Positions 52,788-63,793 are shown, counted from the stretch's first letter. The stretch: 64,000 nt of DNA from Aphanomyces cochlioides (GCA_019828595.1 JAHQRK010000003.1:186001-250000), one strand, 5' to 3'. Translations and numbers: made by a program. Notes: generated by a model from the letters alone, not told the origin.

Positions 52788-53687
52788 GAGACTCTCTCAG
52801 CTTCACTCTGCGCTTCTTCCCCCGATTGGATCCACCAACTTTCCGCGAAAGATATCTCTGTCCGGCCTCTCCAAATGTTCCACTTGTCGCTTTTTATTAC
52901 TTACGACACGTGATAAATTTTCTGTCCAATTTCTTCTCGACACTTTGTCCGGACGCCAAACTTCCGTCCAGTGCATGTCCTTTCCTCGCTCGACGACGAT
53001 TCCTCCTCTCTCTCTACCTCCAGGAACGCGTAGACTGATGAACATCGACTCCCCTCGCATACTCTCCTTAAAATCCGTCGAACTTGTGGAGCCCGCGGTG
53101 CGGCATGACTCATACCGCACCGCTGGCTCCATAAGTTGTACGACAAAAGATTGGCGAGAAATCGAACGATACATGACAAGGCCGCCGCTATGCGCCCACG
53201 TCGGATCTTTCCGCGAAAGAAATCGACGTCGACGCTGTCGTCGTCCAACGCTATCAGACAACATGCACGGATGGAAGGATGGCGTCACACCCTCGTTGCA
53301 AGATGCAGCGATTGAACTTTGCCCTCTCGAGTTCGACGGACAGCAGTTTGAGGTGGAGGGTCGGGAGTGCATGGAAGACTGTCGAGATGGAGAGCGACAC
53401 CAGTGGCGGGAACAAGAGGTCGCACGTGCTGGATGGCAGGTCTTCTTTCAGTCAAGCGGCGTCACTTCCATGCAACCGATTGGTTTGTGCATTCCATGAC
53501 TTGAGCGCATCATAGCTTGGATTTGTTGCCAGCATGACCGAAGAATCGAAGAAAGTCAGTGAGAGAAAAGAACCTTCCTTCCATCCGTCCATCGTGAAGG
53601 TGGAGTCGAAAGCGCTGTTGTCTATCCGCGTCTGTCGTCTTCATCATCTTCCATCAAACCTTCCACGACTCCAAGCTCTACAGCCGT
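52788..53687. other. Intergenic region containing a palindrome
   Basis: Upstream region of the USP gene. Frames of up to 280 codons on the plus strand (52654-53499) overlap the start of USP and carry no domain, so they are taken as chance. The palindrome at 53081-53137 is listed separately. Confidence 0.4.
53081..53137. repeat. 57-base near-perfect palindrome
   Basis: Arms 53081-53108 and 53110-53137 pair at 25 of 28 positions around a single central C. The centre reads TGACTCA, itself a palindromic heptamer of the kind bound by bZIP transcription factors. The arms are GC-rich (GCGGTGCGG / CCGCACCGC). Confidence 0.8.
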
Positions 53688-54056
53688 CTAGCTAGCATCT
53701 CCCACGATCTCCACATGGACAGACCCTCGATCTCCATTGTCTTCCTCAATCTCTTGCATCTGGATTGAGGAAGACCATGCACAATCGAAAGCGGCGGGAC
53801 TGTAGCGACACACCGCGGTGTAGTCCATCACAGCCGTCGACCTCAACCATGGAGATAATGGAGTTCCCTCCTGCATCCATGCCAGCGAACTGAGGACATG
53901 GTTGACATATTGTCGTGAAACATGATGCACGAGTTCCACTTGGACATCCGTCGTGCGGTACTCCGCTCTTTTGGACCAATCGTCATGATGCGAGCCATGC
54001 TCTGTACGTGCCACCTCGAAGTGCGAATCTTCCACGTCGGTCAAGATTAATCTCAT
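53688..54056 (-). CDS. Hypothetical protein, weak support
   Basis: ATG 54056 opens 122 codons ending at 53688. The protein has no recognised domain, signal peptide or membrane segment; it is acidic towards the end (IEEDNGDRG). A competing plus-strand frame starts at ATG 54055 (the two ATGs share the word CATG) and runs 65 codons. At most one is likely to be real. Confidence 0.25.
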   Translation of the reverse strand: MRLILTDVEDSHFEVARTEHGSHHDDWSKRAEYRTTDVQVELVHHVSRQYVNHVLSSLAWMQEGTPLSPWLRSTAVMDYTAVCRYSPAAFDCAWSSSIQMQEIEEDNGDRGSVHVEIVGDAS

Positions 54057-54342
54057 GGAGTCGTCGGGTCTTTACCACCGCAGCGCCACCGCCGCCAAGC
54101 AAGCCGACTCTATTTTGATGGAGGAATCCATCTCCCAACACAAGTTCCATGCATTCCGCGCCGTGGAAACGCCCGAAACGACCGCAGCCGCAGACTTCCT
54201 GGTCGTTCGACTAAACAGGTCGAACTTGCCTGTTGACGAGATTGGTCGCTGAACTTCAAGATCGAAGTTTCCGTGGAGCTTCGTTCCTCGCCACAGAAGT
54301 TGACGCATCTTTAGTTGGCCATTTGCGACCGTGTACAACAAG

Positions 54343-56513
54343 ATGCTCCGTTTGTTTGGCTCCAAGCTCAAGCGCGCCACGACGATGCGCAGTTCCGTCA
54401 TGGCTCCTCGCTTCTTCAGCGACGATGTCTTCTCGGCGCCGCGAGAAGGCATGGACTACGATGTCTTGTTGGTCGGTGCGGGTCCAGCCAGTTTGTCGGC
54501 GGCGATTCGATTGAAGCAGCTCAGTCTTGAAAAGGGAACAGACTTGTCGGTGTGCATTGTCGAGAAGGGAGCGGAAGTTGGATCCCACATCGTCTCCGGT
54601 AATCTCGATGGATCCGACGGTCTAGAGGGACTCACGACGCGCGCGACTGTCTGTAGGAAATGTGTTTGAACCCCACGCGTTGAACGAATTGATCCCCGAC
54701 TGGAAAGAAAAGGGAGCGCCGCTGGACACACCCGTGACGGAAGACAAGTTCCTCATCATCTCCAAGGAAAAGTCGTGGCAACTCCCTCATTTCATGCTTC
54801 CTCCCCAACAAGTATTCCATCCATCTCGTTACAATATTCTAACGCCGTCGTCCGTAGCATAACAAGGGCAACTACGTCATCAGTCTTGGCAAATTGACGC
54901 GCTGGCTGGGTACGCAAGCGGAAGAATTGGGCGTGGAAATCTACCCTGGTTTCTCGGCATCGGAAGTTCTCTACCGCGAAGATGGCTCTGTCCGCGGCAT
55001 TGCGACCCGCGACGTCGGGATCAACAAGGACGGCACGCCAAAGGAAACCTTTGCCCGCGGCATGGAATTGCGTGCGCGCGTCACATTGTTTGGTGAAGGT
55101 TGCCGCGGTTCGTGCAGTGAAGAAATCATTGGCAAGTTTGATTTGCGCAAGGATGCCCAGCCGCAAACGTACGGCCTCGGTATCAAGGAAGTGTGGCGCA
55201 TTCCCAAGGAGAAACACCAGCCAGGGTAAGCTTCCGGCGATCTTTTCATGGACGACTGACATGGACTAGTTTGGTGCAACACACGTTGGGATGGCCGCTC
55301 CAGGAAACGTTGATGGAGAAGACATTTGGCGGCTCGTTCTTGTACCACATGGAGGAAGACTTGGTCCAAATCGGCGTCGTCGTCGGCCTCGACTACGAGA
55401 ATCCTTACTTGAACCCGTGCGTTCATCTTCACTGACATTTCGGTCTCATGCGCTTTGTCTAGGTATGAAGAATTCCAACGCTTCAAGACGCATCCTGCCG
55501 TTCGCAGCCACTTGGAAGGCGGTGAATGCATTGCGTATGGCGCTCGCTGCTTGAACGAAGTACGATTCTGCATGAGCTCTTCCATGACGTGACGAAATTC
55601 CAGGGCGGCTTCCATGCGATTCCAAAGCTGACGTTCCCTGGTGGCGCTTTGATCGGCTGCTCTGCTGGCTTTTTGAACAGCGTCAAGATCAAGGGCACGC
55701 ACACTGCCATGAAGTCGGGCATGTTGGCCGCCGAAGCTGCCTATGAAGCGCTCACTACGAGCGGCTTGGAACCCGTCGCGGTCACTGGTGCCATTGAGGA
55801 AACCGAGCCCGTCGTCGACATTTCGAGGTTGATGTTGTCCTGAATTTGCATCTGATGCGTGCTCGTAGCTACGAAAAGGCGATCGAATCGTCGTGGGTCT
55901 ATGAAGAACTCAAGAAGGTGCGCAACACGCATCAAGCGTTCCACTGGGGCACTCTTCCTGGCGTGCTCTACGCCGGCTTGAGCGCGTTCATCTTGAACGG
56001 CCATGAACCATGGACGTTGGGCAACGACACGCCAGACTCGGCCAAGACCAAGCCTGCCAAGGACTTCAAGCCGATCGAGTACCCCAAGCCCGACGGCGTC
56101 TTGACCTTCGACTTGCTCTCCAACTTGCAACGAAGCGGTACCAACCACGCTGACCAACCGGCACATTTGCGCATCAAGCCTGGCAAGGAAGATGTTCCAT
56201 CAAAGGAATCGCTCCCCATCTACGCTGGTCCTGAGCAACGCTTCTGCCCAGCGCGCGTGTACGAATACACGGACGGCAGTGAAGAAGGTTCGGTCGTGAC
56301 GTCATGTCCAGGAAACTCATCCATGACTAGGTGCGAACGGCGTGCCTCAACTGGTCATCAACGCGCAAAACTGCGTCCATTGCAAGTGCTGCTCCATTAA
56401 GATGCCCAAGGAATACATCAACTGGACTGTCCCTGAAGGCGGCGGAGGCCCTGCTTAGTACGTTGTCCCCCCGCTCACTCGTTCTGACTTTTTCCTGTAG
56501 CGAAGTGCTGTAA
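54343..56513 (+). CDS. ETFDH: Electron-transfer flavoprotein:ubiquinone oxidoreductase, mitochondrial
   Basis: Nine exons (54343-54598, 54657-54811, 54858-55225, 55270-55416, 55463-55559, 55604-55827, 55869-56287, 56331-56457, 56501-56513), 601 residues; introns 41-58 bases. The N-terminus is basic and Ser-rich ([18 protein letters not shown]), a likely mitochondrial presequence. FAD binding: [15 protein letters not shown], then [14 protein letters not shown]. Also seen: [43 protein letters not shown] and [15 protein letters not shown]. The 4Fe-4S cluster ligands are the Cys in [10 protein letters not shown] and the NCVHCKCC group. Family members usually have Thr in the middle of HCKTC; here it is Cys. 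The last exon has only 13 bases and restores the family ending GGGGPAY plus EVL. The enzyme passes electrons from ETF (fatty acid and amino acid breakdown) to ubiquinone at the inner mitochondrial membrane. Confidence 0.94.
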
Positions 56514-56992
56514 GCGCGTCTTCATCGAGACCGATGCATGCTAGATTTATATGTTGACGGCATGGAGTTCCTAGACCAAACTTAATGTCAACCACTTCAC
56601 ATACTCTTGAGTGTTCCCATGGCAACGAAGGACGTGCTTCCTCCTGCTTGCTCGGTGGATGGATCGTCCGACAGACATGGCGGGTTTCGCCGACGCGCCG
56701 ACGTCAACCACAGATCATGGGAAGCGAGATGAACCGGAGTTGCCACTGAGATCAGAGGGAGGAATGCGCTTGTTCTTTTCCTGGAATGGATCGTCCATCC
56801 ACTCTGATCACTTCCTGGCAAGTTCGAGAGTTTTCCATGTTGTCCGTATCCTCGTCATGTCACTTCGTCGCCATGAACGTCAAGGAGGGGAATGAACAAG
56901 GGATAACGCGGAGAAGTTGTTGCCATTAGATGGTCAATATCTCATCTCCCTACACAAAAAAGCAAGTAGAGGCAGTCGTCTTGACGTTGCGA
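56514..56992. other. Intergenic region, no gene seen
   Basis: 3' flanks of two convergent genes. No clear open frame or repeat. Confidence 0.4.
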
Positions 56993-57379
56993 CTACGCAG
57001 TGCGCTCGATGCTCTTGACGATATAAGTGCCAGTCCAGCTCTGGACGTACAATTCGACCACAAACTTTTCATCAGCTCGCCCAGGGCACTTGCAGTTTTC
57101 ATCCGCGTCTTTCGCAGAGTCGACTTCGCATCCTTCGACGGTATACTTGTAGTTGTAGCCCGACACGACTTGGCGCTCGATGTGGGTGATCTTCTTTGCA
57201 CAGAGGAAGGGGTCGTTCGCTCTTGAGTAGTGCGTGGCGACCTTGAGGGACGAGTACAAATCATCCTTTGCCGTGGCGTCATGCACATCAATTTCCTTGT
57301 AACCTCCAACAAACCCGACCGCTTCTGTCGTCGTCGCCAAGGCCGCCAGCAGCAGCATCCATGTTCCCACTCGCATCAT
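56993..57379 (-). CDS. Secreted cystatin-like cysteine protease inhibitor
   Basis: A single exon of 128 residues from ATG 57379 (a second ATG follows at once). A signal peptide (WMLLLAALATTTEA) is followed by the cystatin layout: an N-terminal Gly pair (VGGYKEI), a long helix (LYSSLKVATHYSRAND), the first hairpin with the Q-x-V-x-G motif as QVVSG, and a C-terminal hairpin with Trp in VQSWTGTY. Four cysteines (LCAKK, EGCEVD, ENCKCPG) could form two disulfides. Cystatins block papain-type cysteine proteases with the two hairpins and the N-terminus. Oomycetes secrete such inhibitors (the EPIC group) against host proteases, but this copy could equally act on the organism's own enzymes. The length is typical for a one-domain cystatin. 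Confidence 0.82.
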   Translation of the reverse strand: MMRVGTWMLLLAALATTTEAVGFVGGYKEIDVHDATAKDDLYSSLKVATHYSRANDPFLCAKKITHIERQVVSGYNYKYTVEGCEVDSAKDADENCKCPGRADEKFVVELYVQSWTGTYIVKSIERTA

Positions 57380-57901
57380 CTTTCTCTCCCAATTCGGAAT
57401 CTCAATTGAGATTCCATTTATCCAGACAAAAAAGTTCTTCCATTGAAAATGTGTACAAACACAAACGGACAGCGCTCAAACTTCCGTTGCTGAATTCACG
57501 CCTTCCTAATCATCGTCATCGCGGGGCTCTTCGCTAGCTGTAGAGGCGCGTCAAAATGACGCATCGTGGTGTATCCAAGTCCATGGACGGAGAATTGCTT
57601 GGGTTCCGACTTGGAAAAGTCATAAAATCGTCAAGAAATTGTCAATTCATGTCGGAAAAGCGGGGAAACGCTCTGTGATCGAGCTGTGTATCAATCAAGA
57701 GTGGGTCGTCATGGCTGTCTCGTCTGTCTCGTCGGTGGTTGGAGCGGAGAGTTGACGCCGGTGCGACCTCGGACATGGCTTTTCCAGTTTATACCATCGA
57801 GATGGAAATTTATTTTTTTTATGAAAAAGTTGATTGGCTGCTTGTGGACATTCCATTCGATGAACATTTAGAGCGAATTTGGCGAGACACCCGGCAGGAG
57901 G
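57380..57901. other. Divergent upstream region of cystatin and myosin genes
   Basis: 522 bases between two divergently transcribed starts. No specific promoter element recognised; an AT-rich TTTATTTTTTTTATG run lies at about 57808-57822. Confidence 0.35.
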
Positions 57902-60900
57902 ATGGAAATCGGCGTGGGTATATGGGTCAAGGACCGCCAGGACGAGTGGGTCCAAGCCTCCGTTCGGAATGTCAAGAAGAGCGACGCCAAACAAGCCGAG
58001 ATTACGTACGAATTGGCGGTCGGAGGGATCGAATCCATCAAGATTGACGTCGCCAAAGTTGAAGACGGATCGGATGATCACGTCAAGCTCGCCAACAGCT
58101 TTGACATGGTAAGTTTAGCAACCAGGAGAGAGGAATTTTATGGATCTGGGATGTGTAGGACTTGGTCGACGACTTGATTCAATTGCCGAACATGCACGAA
58201 CCTGGGATTTGCCACACGCTGAGCGAACGCTTTAAGAAGAATTACATCTACACGCTCACAGGTAACGCACGATCGATGCTCGTGCATCGAGTAGACGAAT
58301 GAATGCATGGTGTAGGTGAAATCCTCTTGGCGGTCAATCCGTTCCAGGACCTTGGCATTTACAGCGACAAGCTCATTCGGAAATACATTCGCCATGGGAT
58401 GTTACAAGCTCTTGGAGACAATGAAACCACGATGCCACCGCACGTCTTTGGCATTGCCGATGCTGCGTTCCGCTCTCTCACGGCGCCGCTTACTGGCGAA
58501 CCCTTGAACCAATCGATCCTCGTGAGTGGCGAATCCGGCGCTGGGAAGACGGAGACGACGAAATTCATCATGAAATACCTCGCTGCTGTCTCCCAGAGCA
58601 AGAGCGTGCGCAACATCAACATCAGTCAGAGCGACGTAATGTCCCAAGTGCTCTCGTCGTCGCCGATCTTGGAAGCGTTTGGGAACGCGCGAACGATCCG
58701 TAACGACAACTCGAGTCGCTTTGGGAAATTCATCAAAATGCAGTTCAGCGACCGCGGCGTCCTCATGGGGGCGAGCATTCAGACATATCTCCTCGAGACG
58801 GTGCGCGTGACTAGCCAAGCCCCTGGCGAACGCAACTACCACATCTTTTATGAGCTCCTCGCTGGCTTAGACAGCGAGAACAAGGAGAAATGGGGCCTCA
58901 CGACGCCCAAAGCGTTCTACTACCTCAACCAGAGCGACTGCTTTGTCCGCAAGGACGGCGTCAAGGACAAGGAACAGTTTGCCGTCCTCCAAGATGCGAT
59001 GGAAACGATGCAATTCGACCAAGACCACCAGACACATATATTCCACATCCTCGCGACGCTTCTCCACGTCGGGAACCTCACATTCCACGCCAAGCCCGGC
59101 CATTCCGAAGGCTCTGTCATGGCCGACGCCTGTGCCGCCGCTCGAAATCACGTCATGGCCTTCTTTGAAATCGATCAACCGACGCTCGAATCTGCGCTCA
59201 CGACGCGGAAAATCCAAGCTCGCGACGAATGGTACACGCTTGGCCTTCTCCCTGAAGTCGCAGAGCAACAGCGCGACGCGCTCGCGCGCTACGTCTACGG
59301 CAAACTCTTCAACTGGCTCGTCCATCGCATCAACGAGACGATCGACCACGACGACGACGAAGACTTGGCGGGGTTTATCGGCGTCCTGGACATTTTTGGC
59401 TTTGAAGATCTCCACACCAACTCGTTTGAGCAACTTTGCATCAACTTTGCCAACGAGACGCTCCAGAATCATTTCAACGCGACGGTGCTCAAGCAGGAGC
59501 AAGTCCAGTACGAGAGGGAGAAGATCGCATGGAGCTTTATCGACTTCCCGGACAACCAGCCATGCCTCGACCTCCTCGACAAGAAACCCATCGGGCTCTT
59601 CCACATGCTCGACGAAGAATGCATTGTGCCCCAAGGGAGCGACCAAAACTTTGCGAGAAAAGTCGTCAAGCAGCATGAAGCCAACGTCTACCTCCGCGCG
59701 ACGAACGCCGACAAGGCGAATCACATCTTTGGCGTCCATCATTACGCCGGCTGGGTTTCCTACGACACGTACGGCTTTTGCGACAAGAACAAGGACATGC
59801 TTCACTCGGAGATTGCGTCGCTCGTGCGCCATTCCACGAATATCTTCTTGCGGGAAATCAATCTCGATGAACCGACGAGTGCGCCGCCGAAGAAACAACC
59901 GCCACGAGGAATCATGAAGCGCCAACAGTCGACGACAAAGATGAGCGTCGGCGCGACCTTCCGCCTCCAGCTCAAAATGCTCATGGAGACGATTCAACGC
60001 ACGCAATGCGCGTATGTCCGCTGCCTCAAACCGAACGACAAGAGCAAGCCAAACTTGTTCAACTTCCACCGCATTTGCGATCAACTCAAAGCCGGCGGCG
60101 TCCTCGAAGCTGTCCGCGTGAACCGAGCGGGCTATCCCGTCCGCATCACGCATGCGCAGTTCGTGAAACGCTACCGGCCGCTTGGAAATGCCGCGCTTTT
60201 GAAACAAGTGCCCGATTCGTGCGGCGATGAGTCGCAATCGTCGCCACCGGAGCGCAATCTCGCAACGCATGCATTGAAGAACTACCTGGAAACTCTCATG
60301 CCAGAGGACAAGTCGTCGCCCGTCCAAGTCGGCTTTACCAAAGTGTTCTTCCGCCGCACGGCCATTCAATTCGTGGAAGCGCAGCTCGCCAAGCGGTATG
60401 GCGAATTTGTCGTCCTCATCCAGAGTTTATGGCGGCGATTCCTCGCGCAACGCACGTATCGCCGCGCTCTCGCTGCGATTCTAAAGATTCAAACGATCGG
60501 ACGACAATACTTGGCCAAGAAACGTCTGCGAGTCCTCCGGGAGAAGAAGCGTCTTGCTGATGAGCGCGCCGCTGCCGAGAAGCGCAGGCTCGAGCTGGAA
60601 GCACAGCAAGCTGCCGAAGCCCAAGCTGCGGCTGCCCCCAAGATCCCAATTGCCGCTGTCCACCGCGTGTCGGCGGAAGACCACCGGGCGTCGGGTGACC
60701 TGCGTCCGTCGCTGGACATGGGCGCCTCCGATGAAGAAAGCGAAGACGGCGGCGATTTCCGTCGCACGGCGACGTCCAATTTCAAATTCCGTTTCACGCG
60801 AGACTACACAGAAGCGGACCAAACTGCGCGGCATAAACCACGACAAGTGGAGAAGACGCCAGGCGACACGGTGCTCCATCTTGCCGCCAACTGCTGCAAC

Positions 60901-62109
60901 GAGCAGGACGTCCTGACGCTGCTGGAGAACGGCGCGTCGGTCCTGGCCATGAATTCGCTGGGGAGGACACCGCTCCACACGGCGGCGATACACCACAACC
61001 TCGAAGTTGTCGCGCTTCTCATCGACTGGGACTCGGATCTCGTCGCGCAGGACTTGGAGGGGAACACGCCGCTGCATTTAGCGCACGACCCGCAAATTTG
61101 CCGCATGCTGCTCGAAGCTGGAAGCAACCCCAACATGGTCAACGACGCTGGCAAAACGCCGCTCTTGGAAGCGACCGAGCGCGGCGATCTCCACATCGTC
61201 AAGGCGCTGCTGAATTATCAATGCGACGTCATGTACTGCGAGCCCAAGCATCGACAGTCGGCGCTGCATCTCGCGATCCGCAAGGGCCACTACACGATCG
61301 TGAATGAACTCTGCAAGACGAAGCGCATCCGCGACCTCATCGTCCTCCAAGACCGCAACGGCAACAACGCGCTGCACTTTGCCGTCTCCCGCGACCGCAA
61401 GAACGGCCCGCGCCTTGTCCAATTCCTGCTCCAGTACGGCGGCCTTGACGTCGTGGACACGCCCAACCACCGCAAACAAACGCCGCTCGTCGTCCACGTC
61501 ATGACGACGCGCCAAACCGACCCAACGATCGCGGACATCTTGCTCGAATCTGGCGCCAATCCGGCCGTGACGCTGCTCGATGGGTCCACGGTGCTGCACG
61601 TCGCGGTGGACCGCGAACTACTCGACATTGCATGCTCACTCATCCGCGCAGGAGCGCAGTTGAACGCGACGGACAAGGATGGCATCCGCGTGATCGAACT
61701 GGCGCAGCGCGACAACGTCAAGCTCAAGAAACTGCTCGATGCGATTTCAGGCCCGCCACTGTGGATAAGCGAGAAGAGCAAGAAGAACTGCATGGTGTGC
61801 GCCAAGTCATTCGGGTTTGCGCACCGCCGCCACCACTGCAAGCACTGCGGCCGCATCTGCTGCTCGGAATGCTCGGCCTTCACCGTCGAACTCTATCGGT
61901 TTCCACCGAAATTCCCAGGACGAGTCACGCCTGGCGGCAAGAACGTCATGGATCCACAACGAGTGTGTCGGACATGTCACGGCGTCTTCAAGACACGAAG
62001 CGCCAAGAAAGAAGCCAAGTCGGGGTTCTTAGCCAAGCTCATGGGCTACGAATGGGACGAAGTGTCGACGTCGCGCAACAGCGGATCGCGTAGCAGTATG
62101 CAATCCTAA
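57902..62109 (+). CDS. Myosin with IQ motifs, ankyrin repeats and C-terminal FYVE finger
   Basis: Three exons (57902-58108, 58159-58261, 58316-62109), 1367 residues; introns of 50 and 54 bases. An SH3-like start (GIWVKDRQDEWVQASV) leads into the motor: GESGAGKTETTKF near 174, NDNSSRFGKFI (switch I), DIFGFE (switch II) and YVRCLKPND. IQ motifs follow near 795-840 (LIQSLWRRFLAQRTYRR, ILKIQTIGRQYLAKKR), then a short charged stretch, ankyrin repeats at about 955-1250 (GRTPLHTAAIHHN, GNTPLHLA, GSTVLHVAVDRELLD) and a FYVE finger at about 1260-1330 (CMVCAKSF, RRHHCKHCGRICC, VCRTCHGVF). FYVE fingers bind phosphatidylinositol 3-phosphate, so the motor is probably recruited to endosomes and moves them on actin. 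Motor elements are intact. Such combinations are known from oomycete myosins. Confidence 0.94.
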
Positions 62110-62274
62110 GGGCGGGAAACCTTGTTCACGAACTGTCTGGTCGGTCGACGCCGTCGATACCATAGCCTGGCATGGCTGGCGCAGTGTAGAGCCGCTTCTT
62201 GGACACATGCCGGCGAAAGGTCGACTGGATCGAGTAGGCCACGCTAGATAAGTGAGATAGATGTATATCTAGAG

Positions 62275-62745
62275 TCATGTACCGATTCTGATGGTTCCGG
62301 CGGCATTTCGCCAAGTATGCCTCGTTCGCAAGACGATGCTGGAGCTCGAGACTAGAGTCGTGTCAGGTGCTATGGGCGGTGGGGAGCATGGGGACCGATC
62401 AAGGAGTTGCCATGTGTCGTTGACGATTTCGAGCTCACGCTGCCGTCTCTGCGCTTCCTCGGCGGTGAATTTCTCCCACAGGAGTTCCGTCAACCTCCTC
62501 TTGGCCTTAATGCGTCTCCAGCACGATTGGATTCGAACTGCTGCCGTGGAAGATGTGGCGGCAGTTCGATCGTCCGGATGAGTTGTGTGGCTGGAAATGG
62601 ATTCTTCAACGGCTTTTGCCGCGCCGGCGTCCAGCGTGTAGAGAAATGCGAGATCTCGCTTCAGTCGCTCCGCTTGGAGATCTTCGAGAGCGATGTCAAC
62701 GTTGCAGAGCTCTGTTGTCGCGGAGAGTCGCCGTGGACTCTGCAT
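62275..62745 (-). CDS. Small IQ-motif protein
   Basis: A single exon of 156 residues from ATG 62745. One clear IQ motif (VRIQSCWRRIKAKRRL) lies in the middle, flanked by helical charged segments (EEAQRRQRELEIV). IQ motifs bind calmodulin or myosin light chains. The remainder has no recognised domain; the C-terminus is Ser/Pro-rich. Its 3' end faces the 3' end of the myosin gene 165 bases away. A functional link to the myosin is possible but not shown. Confidence 0.65.
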   Translation of the reverse strand: MQSPRRLSATTELCNVDIALEDLQAERLKRDLAFLYTLDAGAAKAVEESISSHTTHPDDRTAATSSTAAVRIQSCWRRIKAKRRLTELLWEKFTAEEAQRRQRELEIVNDTWQLLDRSPCSPPPIAPDTTLVSSSSIVLRTRHTWRNAAGTIRIGT

Positions 62746-62788
62746 GGAGTACTGACAGTTACGAGAACATCAAGGGCGACACGAATTC

Positions 62789-63793
62789 TTAGTTATCGGA
62801 GCGATCGGACGACAAGACAAAGAGAGAATCGTGCGCAATGCTTGGACATGACACAGACGGACGGTCTTCCATGTTGTAGAAGGCGTCAAAGCCACGCACG
62901 GAGAGTCCCATGACGACGGAGATGGCGATTCCACTCATGTAGCTGAAGGTTTTCATGACACCAAAGACACGAACATTCGTGCTGGGATCGAGAACGTTGA
63001 AGGCAAAGAGTGGGCTGATGATCAAGTAGGGCGTGTTGAGGACAAAGAAGAAGAGCACGATGAGAGAGAGCGCCTTGGGGAGACCCTTGAATCGCAGTCG
63101 ATCCCGGCGCATTTCGAGCCACAGAGCAACCGCCGCGGGGTAACCCACAGCCACACATCGGATACACCAAGAGCCCCACGAGAGACGGGAGAGAAAGATT
63201 GCAGAGAGCGGTTCAAATTCAATCTTGTGCGTCGTTGCATCCACGACTTGAACGGATTGCCCGCCTTGGTCCAGGACAATCAGCGCTGCCAACGTCGCCA
63301 TCGATACACCGCCGATAACGATCATGTAGCTGCTTAGGCACACGCGATGGCTCCGTGGGATGCGTGGATGCAACGCTCGGCGCTGGAATTCATACGCGGC
63401 GGCGATGAACCATAGAGACGTTGCGTTGAAGAACGTCTCGGTGAGGAACGTCATGCGTCGAATCGATGGATGTTCCAGCGTGTCCCTGCGGTTGTTCATA
63501 AAGACGAGGAGCGTTCGACAGAGCATGCCGACCGACCAAAAGAACCAGCAAAAGAAGACCATAAACATCGTGCCGTGGCCCGCGTCGCTCTTGACCTTGT
63601 TCCACTTGAAGACCGTGAAGCAAGTGCAGAGCGTCATCCCCGCGGACCCGGAGAGAATCGCGACGAAGCGAAAGAGCATCCCGTCGAGCTCGTCGATCCC
63701 GTCGACGCTGGTGAGGAGCAGTCTTGACATCACGTCTCCCTTGTTGAAATCACACTCTTCGCTCTCGTGAATCCAAAGGTGGAGAACGCACAT
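62789..63793 (-). CDS. Seven-transmembrane (GPCR-like) protein
   Basis: A single exon of 334 residues from ATG 63793. Seven hydrophobic helices are visible, for example FVAILSGSAGMTLCTCFTVF, FMVFFCWFFWSVGMLC, SYMIVIGGVSMATLAALIVL, LSLIVLFFFVLNTPYLIISP and GIAISVVMGLSVRGF. The fourth to fifth loop carries a long extracellular-type segment (QGGQSVQVVDATTH). The pattern of an outward N-terminus, seven helices and a Ser-rich C-terminal tail fits a G-protein-coupled receptor, but no family-defining motif such as DRY was recognised, so an orphan receptor or another polytopic protein is possible. It starts upstream of the IQ gene in the same direction with a 43-base gap. Confidence 0.75.
   Translation of the reverse strand: MCVLHLWIHESEECDFNKGDVMSRLLLTSVDGIDELDGMLFRFVAILSGSAGMTLCTCFTVFKWNKVKSDAGHGTMFMVFFCWFFWSVGMLCRTLLVFMNNRRDTLEHPSIRRMTFLTETFFNATSLWFIAAAYEFQRRALHPRIPRSHRVCLSSYMIVIGGVSMATLAALIVLDQGGQSVQVVDATTHKIEFEPLSAIFLSRLSWGSWCIRCVAVGYPAAVALWLEMRRDRLRFKGLPKALSLIVLFFFVLNTPYLIISPLFAFNVLDPSTNVRVFGVMKTFSYMSGIAISVVMGLSVRGFDAFYNMEDRPSVSCPSIAHDSLFVLSSDRSDN

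Noticed and set aside
52654..53499. Plus-strand frame of 281 codons
   Set aside because: Overlaps the USP start antisense, contains the palindrome, and has no domain.
58867..60369. Minus-strand frame of 500 codons
   Set aside because: Antisense of the myosin motor; its length follows from the GC-rich third positions of the real gene.
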